From: Bacillota bacterium
Lineage (GTDB): Bacteria; Bacillota_I; Bacilli_A; Erysipelotrichales; Erysipelotrichaceae
Direction of reading: 5' to 3'
Length of the DNA: 60,561 bases
Assembly (NCBI GenBank): GCA_023388995.1
Contig: JAEWFD010000014.1
Location: 1-60,561 of the forward strand
Part shown: positions 16,583 through 25,009 of the stretch, piece by piece
Numbering within the stretch: position 1 is the first letter of the stretch
Layout: every line of letters begins with the position of its first letter
The notes under the pieces: model-generated
What the model saw: the letters and a program-made list of their open reading frames with translations, nothing else
Databases searched by the model: none
What the model was told of the DNA's origin: nothing
Position numbers and translations under genes: made by a program

Positions 16583-18124
16583 ATGCTCACTTCATCACAT
16601 ATAGAACTGATCAAATATATCACAAATAATCAAAGCGTAACACTGCAGAAACTGACTGCTCATTTTCAGAAATCACCTGCCTTTGTGCGCAATGAAATCA
16701 ACCTTGCCAATCAGCATTTGCCGGCCGCATGCAGTATCACAATCAAAAATTCACTTGTTTCCACCCAAATGGCATACAATGATTTTTTGTCTTTCATGCA
16801 CGAACTATCTTTAGAAACCTATGCTCCCAGTGTTCAAGAACGCCTGCATGTCATGATTGTAGAGTCCTATTTCCGCGACTTTTTGAATCTTACCAAATTA
16901 TATGACAGCTGGGGTATATCACTGACCACGAAAAAAAGTGACATCAAGCAACTGGAGGCGTATTTAGCGGACAGTCATTTGCAAGTGGTGCGCAAGCCAG
17001 GTACCGGAATCCAGATTACCGGAAATATGCTCCATTATCGCGTCTTGCTGATTAAAATCATCAGCGAATGCATGGATGTGTATAATTTCCAGATTGCCCA
17101 CCGCGGGGCCAACACACCGATTGAACAATCTATATACAACTGCTTTCAGGAACATACCAGTTTTTTATTCATTCGCGCCCAAGAGGCAATTAAAAGTTTT
17201 TTGGAAGAATACGGACATCAGATCAATTACTACTCCAAAAAGTTTTTTATCTTGTATGTTGTTTTGGCATTATATCCAAAACAAGGTCATCTTCTTTCTA
17301 TTGAGCAATTGAAACTGGAACCTCTTAATCTCTATTTATTTCCTGACCGGCAGGAAAATATCGCATTCAACCAAGTTGTTTCCATGATTGACTTTGATCC
17401 TGCCATGCCTTTTCCCCATCACCATGAATTATATCACCTCGTGGGAAAACTGGCCGGCAAAGTACAGGCTAATATTAAAACGGAAATTCATACCAAGCTG
17501 CAAGTGCAGGAAGAGCTGTATGCATTTGTATACCGCCAATACTTCTTCCAGCATTTTCACTACAAATATGAAGACAAGCTCGTAAAAGAAACACCGAAGC
17601 GCTATCCCTTCCTATACAAAACCATGCAGGATGCTGTGCATGATGTAGAGTCTTATTTAGGATTTTCATTCAATAGCGAACAGCTCACCTCCTTGACGCT
17701 CATTTTTTCAAAATGGATTTCCAAAAATCGCTTATACGGCAGAAACAGAAAGAAAATTGTTCTTGTCACAAATGTCGGCTTTGAACGGGTTACTTATTTT
17801 ATTGAAAAGCTAAAAGACTATATTGACTTTGAACACATCGCTACAATTGATGTGAATGAGCTGCAGGTTTTGCAGGAATATCAGTTTGATCTCATTCTTT
17901 CTTTTTCCAGCCGCACTTCTTCCATTTTGAAAAAACGAGGCTATGATTCCATCAAGCTGAAATTTTTTGTAGACAATGACGATCTGATCAAATTGTTTGA
18001 TGCAGGATGTTCTATCGCGCGTCGCCGGATTCTTGCCAAGGATCTTGTGGCTCAGCTCAGTGAGTACACTGCACAGGAGCAAGCAGCTTATTTAATTGAA
18101 CATTACGAAACGCTCTTTCTATAG
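16583..18124 (+). CDS. BglG/Mga-type transcriptional regulator with PRD-like domains
   Basis: The 513-residue protein starts with a winged HTH (residues 1-70, LQKLTAHFQKSPAFVRNEIN). A helical PRD-like middle follows, with histidines in the FPHHHELYHLVGKL segment, and a C-terminal EIIB-like fold (residues 390-470, RKKIVLVTNVGFERVTYFIE) without the active Cys. This is the layout of DNA-binding PTS regulators whose activity depends on phosphorylation by HPr or EII. Divergent orientation from the EIIBC-lyase-nagA-EIIA operon makes it the likely local regulator. GTGGAGG precedes the ATG. Confidence 0.85.
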   Translation: MLTSSHIELIKYITNNQSVTLQKLTAHFQKSPAFVRNEINLANQHLPAACSITIKNSLVSTQMAYNDFLSFMHELSLETYAPSVQERLHVMIVESYFRDFLNLTKLYDSWGISLTTKKSDIKQLEAYLADSHLQVVRKPGTGIQITGNMLHYRVLLIKIISECMDVYNFQIAHRGANTPIEQSIYNCFQEHTSFLFIRAQEAIKSFLEEYGHQINYYSKKFFILYVVLALYPKQGHLLSIEQLKLEPLNLYLFPDRQENIAFNQVVSMIDFDPAMPFPHHHELYHLVGKLAGKVQANIKTEIHTKLQVQEELYAFVYRQYFFQHFHYKYEDKLVKETPKRYPFLYKTMQDAVHDVESYLGFSFNSEQLTSLTLIFSKWISKNRLYGRNRKKIVLVTNVGFERVTYFIEKLKDYIDFEHIATIDVNELQVLQEYQFDLILSFSSRTSSILKKRGYDSIKLKFFVDNDDLIKLFDAGCSIARRRILAKDLVAQLSEYTAQEQAAYLIEHYETLFL

Positions 18125-18138
18125 TAGTCCTAAACGAC

Positions 18139-18162
18139 AAAGAATCACTCATGTGATTCTTT
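18139..18162. terminator. hairpin between convergent genes
   Basis: AAAGAATCAC-tcat-GTGATTCTTT is a perfect 10-bp stem between the convergent PRD-regulator and RpiR genes. The RpiR stop codon is inside it. T tracts are weak but present on both strands. Confidence 0.6.
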
Positions 18163-18960
18163 ATAACTTTTGCTGATGGTCTGTTGCAGGACACTCTCCA
18201 GTTCAGGAGTTTCCAATAAACTATACGCATACAAAACATCAATTGCTAAAATATGAGGAAATAATGGTGACAATACATTACCGATTTCAATGTTGCGAAT
18301 GGAAGGCACAATAATCTCATAATCTATGAAATTTTTCCGAATCGTTTCCGTGTTGGTAGTTACAAGCACTGTGCTTGCTCCCCGATCCTTTCCGATTCGA
18401 ATATTGGAAATTACTTGGCGGCTGCCACTCAAAGATAAGCCGATTAGGACTACACCTTTTTTTAGATTTACACGATTCATTTTCATAATTTCGATATCTG
18501 TTATGGCCTCAATATCTATTCCAAGGCGCATGAAGCGATATTTCATTTCGCACGCCGCAATACCTGAGGAGCCAATTCCATATACAAACACTTTATTCGC
18601 ATTTAACATCTCATGAGCAACTTTAGCTAAGATTTGCTCATTCATTACTTGATACCCATTGGATAGTATTCTTTGGTAATGATGCAGAATATTCCGTATT
18701 AACTGGTCGTGATTGATTGCAATCGGATTCTTAATGGAATATTCGTATATAAACTCACGATATCCTGTATAGCCGCATTTTTTCGCAAAGCGTGTCAATG
18801 AAGCTTCAGAGACAAATAATCTTTTCGATATCGCTTTTGATGACAGGTCCATCCCATTTTGATCTTGCAGAAAGAAATCTGCGATCTGTTGCTCAGACAA
18901 GGTAAGTGAATCATATACAGAAGCAATAATAGGCTGAACACTGTTATCAAATCGTTTCAT
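18145..18960 (-). CDS. MurR/RpiR family transcriptional regulator
   Basis: The 271-residue protein has an N-terminal HTH_6 domain (KAISKRLFVSEASLTRFAKK) and a SIS sugar-phosphate-binding domain from about residue 110 (VFVYGIGSSGIAACEMKYR). RpiR proteins bind phosphosugars and usually repress the operon they sit in. It is the last gene of the nanE-EIIC-HAD-DUF4127-phosphomutase operon, one nt after the upstream stop. The effector is probably the phosphosugar made there. Confidence 0.92.
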   Translation of the reverse strand: MKRFDNSVQPIIASVYDSLTLSEQQIADFFLQDQNGMDLSSKAISKRLFVSEASLTRFAKKCGYTGYREFIYEYSIKNPIAINHDQLIRNILHHYQRILSNGYQVMNEQILAKVAHEMLNANKVFVYGIGSSGIAACEMKYRFMRLGIDIEAITDIEIMKMNRVNLKKGVVLIGLSLSGSRQVISNIRIGKDRGASTVLVTTNTETIRKNFIDYEIIVPSIRNIEIGNVLSPLFPHILAIDVLYAYSLLETPELESVLQQTISKSYKESHE

Positions 18961-18961
18961 T

Positions 18962-20359
18962 TTATGTAATCTCCAAACATTCTTTCATTAACTCAATATA
19001 CTGAGGCAAATCAGCTTGGATTGAACCCTCACAGCTGATACGAAGAAGAGGTTCTGTTCCCGATGGACGTACCAAAACCCACCCTGCTGCAAACCATACT
19101 TTTAAGCCATCCATATGAGATACTTGAAGGGCAGCAGGTACAGCTTCGGAAGTCACCTTACTCATTCGTTCTAACAGCGTCTGCAGTTCTATATGACGAA
19201 TGTCAATCGCTTCTTCCCTCGTATATAGTTTACCATATTTTTCTTCAATTTCTTGAGTTAATTGTGCAATTGTTTTCTGTGTTGTCGCAACAATTTCTAC
19301 TAAAAGAGATGCTGCGAAAACACTATCCTTGCCGTTTAGATATCCTTTGACGGTTAATCCGCCGCTTGATTCACCACCAATGATCGCATCATGCTCTTTC
19401 ATTGCATGGGTAATATGTTTGAAGCCAACTGGCACTTCATGACTAGCAAAGCCATAATCTTCAGCAATGCGATCCACTAACATGGTAGTTGATAAATTGC
19501 GTACCACATCCCCCTTCAATCCTTTGTAATTCAAGAAATAATAATATATCAATGATAGAATTTTATTAGGATCTACAAAGGTACCATCGGAATCCACAAC
19601 ACCTAGCCGATCCGCATCTCCATCCGTTGCAATGCCAAGATCATAATCCTTTTCTTGCACCATAACCTGCAGCTGTTGGATCGTTTCGGCGTTTGGTGAT
19701 GGAAGTTTACCACCAAATAGCGTATCATGTCTTTGATTGATTACATCAACATAGCAGCGGGTAGTCATTAAAATCGTCTGCAATGCAGTTGTTGAGACAC
19801 CATACATAGGGTCAAAGGCAATCTTTAAATGTGCATCTCTGATTTTGCGGACATCCAAAAATGACAGAATTAAATCAATGTACTCATTTAAGGGATCGAT
19901 CACATCAATGCAATCTAAGGCATGATATGGTTTGATACCAGCTGGTAAATGGACTTTATTGCAAGTCTCTTCAATCCGTCTCGTAAATGCTTGATCTGCG
20001 TCACGACCTCCTTCTGAGAATACCTTAACACCGTTATAAATTGCTGGATTATGGGATGCGGTGATCATAAACCCATATGCAAGATTGCATTCTTTCACAA
20101 CAAACATAACGAGTGGCGTTGGACAGGAATAACCAATGAACTTTATCCTAACTCCATGGTGAACTAGTATTTCTGCTAACCATTGCGCACTTTCTTTAGA
20201 AAGAAAGCGTCGATCATAACCAATAACCACTGGTTGATCCATTTGATATTGGTCTTCCAGCATGATTCTATAGATCGCTTCGCCAATTAGCTGCACATTT
20301 TCTTTTGTAAAGTTTTCCCCGATGATGGCCCGAAAGCCACCAGTTCCAAATTGTATCAT
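18962..20359 (-). CDS. alpha-D-phosphohexomutase (PMM/PGM family)
   Basis: The 465-residue protein has the phosphoserine loop TASHNP (S102), metal-binding DGDADR (D246/D248/D250), sugar-binding GGESSGG and C-terminal phosphate site RPSGTEP. The family interconverts hexose-1-P and hexose-6-P (glucose, mannose or glucosamine). Its start overlaps the DUF4127 stop (ATGA). In this operon it may convert the 6-phosphate made by the PTS/epimerase route into a 1-phosphate, or the reverse; the exact sugar is not evident. Confidence 0.88.
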   Translation of the reverse strand: MIQFGTGGFRAIIGENFTKENVQLIGEAIYRIMLEDQYQMDQPVVIGYDRRFLSKESAQWLAEILVHHGVRIKFIGYSCPTPLVMFVVKECNLAYGFMITASHNPAIYNGVKVFSEGGRDADQAFTRRIEETCNKVHLPAGIKPYHALDCIDVIDPLNEYIDLILSFLDVRKIRDAHLKIAFDPMYGVSTTALQTILMTTRCYVDVINQRHDTLFGGKLPSPNAETIQQLQVMVQEKDYDLGIATDGDADRLGVVDSDGTFVDPNKILSLIYYYFLNYKGLKGDVVRNLSTTMLVDRIAEDYGFASHEVPVGFKHITHAMKEHDAIIGGESSGGLTVKGYLNGKDSVFAASLLVEIVATTQKTIAQLTQEIEEKYGKLYTREEAIDIRHIELQTLLERMSKVTSEAVPAALQVSHMDGLKVWFAAGWVLVRPSGTEPLLRISCEGSIQADLPQYIELMKECLEIT

Positions 20360-21870
20360 ACAACTTTCTCCTGCATATTGAACTCAAAATCAACTTCAAA
20401 CAACCGTTTCCACGGTAATGATACACTTGTTAGTTGTACGTTATATTTCTCAGAAAGATGCAAGGTTCGATACACCTTTTCAAGTCTCTCTTGCACGGCA
20501 CAACATACTTGACTCATCTTTTTTTCAAGATGATAATCTTCGCATCCTAAAGCGGGCAGGACTTCTGCAAGAACTTCCTGCCGAACAATAGATTGGTATA
20601 CTACATCCTCAAGGTAGCGATGCAACAGATGCTTCTTATCACTGACACTTTGATCAAAGTGCAAGATAGCATCAGCTAGTACCGTCCCCAGCGTATTTGC
20701 ATTTGTATTCCAGCCTGCATAAGATAGAAGAGTATCCAATAGATGAGATGCATCAAGTCGCTTGATCAACGACACATCACCGCCATTGCCAAATGCACTA
20801 TCGCAGACGGCCAGCGGATAGCCATCCTCGAGGTAGCTTTTAATTCTTAACACAAAATCATTTAGATTTCGGTAAGATGTATAGGAAACATCAAGATTAT
20901 GATGTTGTTCTTTCGCTCTTTGCATAACTTTACCCGGTGCATTGATTGCAAGAATGAAATCAGCTTCTTCTGCCCTCTGTACAAGCGAAGCACCACAAGC
21001 TCGAACATGATACTTCAAGGTTTCCAACATTGGGCGGTCTTCGTAAAGCGGAATAATCGCTGGCCCTAATGTAGAAGCATAAAAAGCATAGATTTTAGGT
21101 CTCATTGCATAGTAATCTACATATGCACGTGTGACTAGTGTACTGCCAACTTCGTCTGCTCCTGGATAGATATTTACATCATTTTCAAGCTCCAAAGCAG
21201 CTATCTTGCTGGTAATGACCCGCTGCGTAAGCGCAGTGTAACCATAAGGAGCAGCGTCATCCTGCGGGATAACAAGAAAATCAATGATCCCTTCCTTTAC
21301 TAATTGAAGTACTTCTTCATTCACTGATTGATTAAATATTCTACGTCCCTCATACTCTTTTAAAATTTCACTTGGAATCGAAATTGCATCGAGTTCGCAT
21401 TGTTCCGATTCATTTAAAACATCCCGACTTGCCTTGTCTTGCAGGTAAGCTTTCCGATGCAATGCACGGCCATAAACCGCATAGTAATCTGGCTCTTCAG
21501 CGCTTGAGTTATATGTTGGGGAACGCATAATGCAAATCGATGCATATATTTTTAACTTGGGATTTTTTAATTTATAAGAACAAAGACGATCAATTTGCTT
21601 ATTGATCACTTCGCGAGATAGCGAGTGAATTCTGCTTGGAATTAAACCTCCATAAAAAAAGGTATCCAAAGATAAAACCAAAGCATCTACATAATTAACT
21701 CTGCTTTTAATACATTGATTCAATGCATCTTGGTCAGCATGTTTTTTCTGCATCCCCAAAACCGCTTGATCCACCATTTCAACTTTTACATGATTATGTT
21801 TATGAGTCATCATTTTGATGTATTTCCAATTACATGGTCGTTCATCTAGTGGTACAAAAAAAATGTTCAT
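20356..21870 (-). CDS. DUF4127 family protein
   Basis: The 504-residue protein opens with the family hallmark FVPLDERPCNWKY and has DALVLSLDTFFYGGLIPSR and QDDAAPYG motifs rich in Asp, His and Gly, suggesting a metal-dependent hydrolase-like fold. No signal peptide or membrane helix is visible, so it is cytosolic. To my knowledge the biochemical role is not established. It overlaps the HAD gene by 29 bp and the mutase by 4 bp, so it must be translated with them. Co-occurrence with nanE, EIIC and a phosphomutase points to amino-sugar or glycoside metabolism. Confidence 0.85.
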   Translation of the reverse strand: MNIFFVPLDERPCNWKYIKMMTHKHNHVKVEMVDQAVLGMQKKHADQDALNQCIKSRVNYVDALVLSLDTFFYGGLIPSRIHSLSREVINKQIDRLCSYKLKNPKLKIYASICIMRSPTYNSSAEEPDYYAVYGRALHRKAYLQDKASRDVLNESEQCELDAISIPSEILKEYEGRRIFNQSVNEEVLQLVKEGIIDFLVIPQDDAAPYGYTALTQRVITSKIAALELENDVNIYPGADEVGSTLVTRAYVDYYAMRPKIYAFYASTLGPAIIPLYEDRPMLETLKYHVRACGASLVQRAEEADFILAINAPGKVMQRAKEQHHNLDVSYTSYRNLNDFVLRIKSYLEDGYPLAVCDSAFGNGGDVSLIKRLDASHLLDTLLSYAGWNTNANTLGTVLADAILHFDQSVSDKKHLLHRYLEDVVYQSIVRQEVLAEVLPALGCEDYHLEKKMSQVCCAVQERLEKVYRTLHLSEKYNVQLTSVSLPWKRLFEVDFEFNMQEKVV

Positions 21871-22633
21871 GGATTAGTTCCTCCTTTATTTCTTGCAATA
21901 CGAGATCAATGGAGGCAGATGTATGCATTGCTGGATGCTGTAAAGTCTCATTTACACAATAGGATTTCGTTGCTACTTCAAATACTGAAAAATCATTTTC
22001 GGAATCTCCAATACCATAGATCATTGCATCTGGATAAAGCTCACGTAAAGCATACCCTTTCGATATTCCTTTGGTATAAATTTCCAGTGATTTCCTTGAT
22101 GTCATTACAGCTGTGAGTGTCTCACAAGTCGTGAAAACATATTCTTGAATTTTCTGTAATTGCTGGCTATCGCCAACACAAAGGAACAAGGTAACTGGTT
22201 GATATGCAAGGATCGTCTCAAATGAATCAGTCAAAATATGGGAATCATAATATTCCTTGGGAAAACTTGGCTCACGCATTGTTTTCCAATACCGGTTAGA
22301 TACAGTATTTAACTCTGTTCGTATTTCTTCATATTGATTAAGCTCTGTAAGAACATGTTTTGCTTCTTGCTTGTTCATCAAATGGGCATATGCATTGGTC
22401 TCATCGACCAATACACATCCATTTTGTGAAATACGAGCGCTAACAGCAAGATCATACAGCTTTTGGATGGCAATTATATCATGATCTAGACGACCAGTAT
22501 TCACAACTAGTTTGCATCCATTCGCAATTAATTCGCTTAGTAAATCAATCGTTGTCTGACCTCCGATGATTGAGTTACCACGTGCAATAAGCGTGCCATC
22601 CAAGTCAATGGTAATGACAATCTCTTTATGCAT
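21842..22633 (-). CDS. HAD-superfamily sugar-phosphate phosphatase
   Basis: The 263-residue protein has motif I ITIDLDGTLI, motif II VVNTGR, a conserved Lys (KGISKGYAL) and motif IV YGIGDSENDFSVFE, with a Cof-type C2 cap. The start lies 8 bp inside the EIIC end. A cytosolic phosphatase in this operon could dephosphorylate the sugar phosphate or detoxify an intermediate. It is similar in type but not in detail to the protein at 9739-10476. Confidence 0.87.
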   Translation of the reverse strand: MHKEIVITIDLDGTLIARGNSIIGGQTTIDLLSELIANGCKLVVNTGRLDHDIIAIQKLYDLAVSARISQNGCVLVDETNAYAHLMNKQEAKHVLTELNQYEEIRTELNTVSNRYWKTMREPSFPKEYYDSHILTDSFETILAYQPVTLFLCVGDSQQLQKIQEYVFTTCETLTAVMTSRKSLEIYTKGISKGYALRELYPDAMIYGIGDSENDFSVFEVATKSYCVNETLQHPAMHTSASIDLVLQEIKEELIHEHFFCTTR

Positions 22634-23906
22634 TTTCTTCTATTTCTTTTGAGTGGTTTAATGCAGCCACAAATGGCAGATAAGTCAGAACGGCAATAAC
22701 GAAGATTACGATTGCTACGATAGCTGAGAGAAGATCACCACGTGTAGCCATCCAAGTCATCAATACCGGAGGTGTAACCCATGGAACAAGAACAGAGGTA
22801 TATTGCATAAGTCCCATAGTAGTTGCAAGTGCACCAAGACCTAAAGAAACTAGTGTTGTAAGAATCATCGGTATAATTAAAATTGGATTCATAACAACTG
22901 GCAGTCCAAACATGATTGGTTCTGAGATGTTGAAGATTGCCGGAATAAAACCAAGTTTACAAATTTCACGGTAATCTTTACGTTTAGAAACCAAGAATAC
23001 GGCAACTACTAGTGCCAGCATGTTACCTGCACCACCCATGAAGGCCATACCATTCAAGAATGGTTTCGTCATAACTTGTAGCGCACCTTGTGCGGAACCA
23101 CTAAGAATTGCTTCATTGGATGCAATATTAGCAATATAAATTGGATTTACAATAGCAGAGAAGATAGAAGATGAGTGGATTCCCAAACCCCATAGAAGCA
23201 TATAGAAGAAGTAGATAATTACGATACCCAGTGGTGATGTTACAATGTTTGAGAATGGAGCTTGCAGAATTGCGAAGATAATATCATTGAATGCGACTCC
23301 ATAAGCATTCGTGACAAACCGCACGGCAGCGAATACGGCAACTACTAAAATAGTTGGAATTAAACCATTGAAAGAACGAGCAATTGCTGGAGGAACAGAA
23401 TCCGGCATTGTAATGATAAACATTTTAATGCTTGAAAAAAAGCGAGTGAATTCAACAGTGGCAAAAGCAACAATAAAAGTCATAAACATTGCTTTGGAAC
23501 CTAAATACGAAGTAACAATTATTTCTTTCTTAATATCTGGATCTGTTCCGATTGGAGTAAGTACAAAAAAACATACAACTGCGGTCGCACCTAATATAAC
23601 AGCATCCATCTTATAGTGTTTTGCAAGTGAATATGTTGTTGTGAATACAAGCAACAATGATAATACATTCATCGTTGCGATAACGACAGAATTACCTATA
23701 TTCAAAACACTAGTAAACGGATTATTGAATAGCCACATGGTGAGTCCAGAAGGGCCTACAACCAAGTTGTTGATGAGAGTAAAAAAGGAACCTGCAATGA
23801 TTAGCGGCAACGCAGATGCGAAACCATCGCGGATTGCTTTTAGATACCGGTTATCTGATAGTTTTTGTGCAAACGGCATCAGAATTTGATTAATGAAGTT
23901 TGTCAT
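22626..23906 (-). CDS. PTS EIIC permease, lactose/cellobiose class
   Basis: The 426-residue membrane protein has about ten helices of the CelB/LacE EIIC fold. The N-terminus is typical (LSDNRYLKAIRDGFASALPL), as are the NISEPIMFGLPVVMNP active-site region and the VTPPVLMTWMAT C-terminal loop. ATG at 23906 overlaps the nanE stop (ATGA) and has GAGGAGACAAT upstream; a longer reading inside nanE is not used. No EIIA or EIIB gene is present in the operon or window for this class, so the partners must be encoded elsewhere. Confidence 0.9.
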   Translation of the reverse strand: MTNFINQILMPFAQKLSDNRYLKAIRDGFASALPLIIAGSFFTLINNLVVGPSGLTMWLFNNPFTSVLNIGNSVVIATMNVLSLLLVFTTTYSLAKHYKMDAVILGATAVVCFFVLTPIGTDPDIKKEIIVTSYLGSKAMFMTFIVAFATVEFTRFFSSIKMFIITMPDSVPPAIARSFNGLIPTILVVAVFAAVRFVTNAYGVAFNDIIFAILQAPFSNIVTSPLGIVIIYFFYMLLWGLGIHSSSIFSAIVNPIYIANIASNEAILSGSAQGALQVMTKPFLNGMAFMGGAGNMLALVVAVFLVSKRKDYREICKLGFIPAIFNISEPIMFGLPVVMNPILIIPMILTTLVSLGLGALATTMGLMQYTSVLVPWVTPPVLMTWMATRGDLLSAIVAIVIFVIAVLTYLPFVAALNHSKEIEENA

Positions 23907-24583
23907 ATTGTCTCCTCTATTTTCTGAATAAATTTTCTTGTGATTTGCTGCGGTCGCGTAATTGCTCCACCAACAACAACACAATAACTCCCTAACTGTA
24001 AAACGCGTTTTGCTTTTTCCGGTGTGTCAATGTTTCCTTCGCAAATGACTGGATGTTCGCAATCTTGAATTGCTTGTTTCACAATTGCAAAATCATGATC
24101 TTCAATTTTCAAAGTTCTGCTTTGCTCAGTATAACCTACTAAAGTAGTACCAATGAAATCAAAGCCTAATTTATCTGCATGGACCATTTCTTCCGCTGTC
24201 GAACAATCAGCCATGAATTTCTGTTCAGGAAACTCAACTTTACAGATTGCAAATAGTTCCGTTAATGTCATCCCATCGGGTCGCTCATGCAATGTAGCGT
24301 CCATTGCAATAACATCAACACCTACTTGCACAAGCTCCTCAATTTCCTGCAATGTTGGTGTGATGTAAACCGGATGATTACCATAATTCTTCTTAATAAT
24401 TCCGATGATTGGCAGATCAACTGTTTTTTTGATTTCAAGAATGTCTTGAATACTATTTGCACGAATGCCTTTGGCACCACCGACTTTCGCTGCAAGCGCC
24501 ATCTTTCCCATAATGAATGGCGAATGCAGTGGTTCGTCGTCCAGTGCCTGACATGATACAATAAGCGATTTTTCTTGAATCAC
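23903..24583 (-). CDS. nanE: putative N-acetylmannosamine-6-phosphate 2-epimerase
   Basis: The 226-residue TIM-barrel protein has an N-terminal SLIVSCQALDDEPLHSP, GGAKGIRANS, the IGIIKKNY catalytic-lysine segment and DATLHERPDG. These are NanE marks. It converts ManNAc-6-P to GlcNAc-6-P. First gene of the operon, with GAAAGGAGAAAT upstream. NanA and NanK are absent here, so the substrate may enter already phosphorylated through the adjacent EIIC rather than from sialic acid. Confidence 0.93.
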   Translation of the reverse strand: MIQEKSLIVSCQALDDEPLHSPFIMGKMALAAKVGGAKGIRANSIQDILEIKKTVDLPIIGIIKKNYGNHPVYITPTLQEIEELVQVGVDVIAMDATLHERPDGMTLTELFAICKVEFPEQKFMADCSTAEEMVHADKLGFDFIGTTLVGYTEQSRTLKIEDHDFAIVKQAIQDCEHPVICEGNIDTPEKAKRVLQLGSYCVVVGGAITRPQQITRKFIQKIEETI

Positions 24584-24611
24584 ATTATTTCTCCTTTCTT
24601 ATTTCGGTTCT

Positions 24612-24639
24612 ATTATAATGTTTGTGTTTTTTAAAACAA
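24612..24639 (-). promoter_or_regulatory. promoter of the nanE operon with palindrome
   Basis: The minus strand reads TTGTTT, 16 bp, TATAAT. Within the spacer and overlapping the -35 is the palindrome TGTTTTTTAAAACA (24625-24638), a plausible RpiR operator. Confidence 0.55.
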
Positions 24640-24708
24640 TATCTGATCCTACTCCTGATTTTTCTTTCAAAAATAACCATAAAAACTATTTAGATTCTAA
24701 AAAACAAG

Positions 24709-24722
24709 TGAAAGCACTTTCA
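24709..24722 (-). promoter_or_regulatory. cre-like palindrome
   Basis: TGAAAGCACTTTCA is an inverted repeat with 6-bp arms that matches the CcpA cre consensus except for the central G. It lies about 70 bp upstream of the nanE -35. Confidence 0.4.
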
Positions 24723-24834
24723 AATATCATCACGTATGCTATTGATCTGTTCCCAGCTGATAAGACATGCTTTCAAATATCAAATTTAATTCGTATTTTA
24801 ACTAAGATTGAAACTTTAGTATTTAGTTCCATAC

Positions 24835-24863
24835 TTGTATAGTGACCATTTTCTTGGTATACT
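24835..24863 (+). promoter_or_regulatory. promoter of the ABC-F gene
   Basis: TTGTAT (24835-24840), 17 bp, then extended -10 TGGTATACT (hexamer 24858-24863). A transcript starting near 24870 would have a leader of about 140 nt. Confidence 0.7.
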
Positions 24864-24883
24864 ACTAGCAAGTAGGTGAGAAG

Positions 24884-24898
24884 ATGCGCAATAGATAA
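24884..24898 (+). CDS. leader peptide MRNR upstream of the ABC-F gene
   Basis: ATG CGC AAT AGA TAA lies just inside the predicted transcript with GGTGAG 4 nt before it. A second tiny frame (MKNNS, 24899-24916) starts one base after its stop. Short leader peptides of this kind control ABC-F resistance genes by drug-dependent ribosome stalling. The peptide itself is an inference from position and RBS. Confidence 0.55.
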   Translation: MRNR

Positions 24899-24993
24899 AT
24901 GAAAAACAATAGTTAGAATGAAGACTTCGTCTTGCTTTTACTGTTTTTCACATTGTTTCACATTTATATCGGAAGCACGGCTTCTACTTTTTA
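24899..24993 (+). promoter_or_regulatory. putative ribosome-mediated attenuator
   Basis: Several competing helices are visible. TGAAAAACA (24900-24908) pairs with TGTTTTTCA (24942-24950), and the overlapping AAACAAT could instead pair with ATTGTTT (24952-24958). AAGAC-ttc-GTCTT forms at 24921-24933. GAAGC-acg-GCTTC at 24972-24984 is followed by TACTTTTT, resembling an intrinsic terminator before the ABC-F RBS. Confidence 0.55.
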
Positions 24994-25009
24994 TGTGAGG
25001 TGATTATCT

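Noticed and set aside
24618..24842. 74-codon plus frame upstream of the ABC-F gene
   Set aside because: It lies upstream of the likely promoter, has no RBS, and is mainly AT-rich intergenic.
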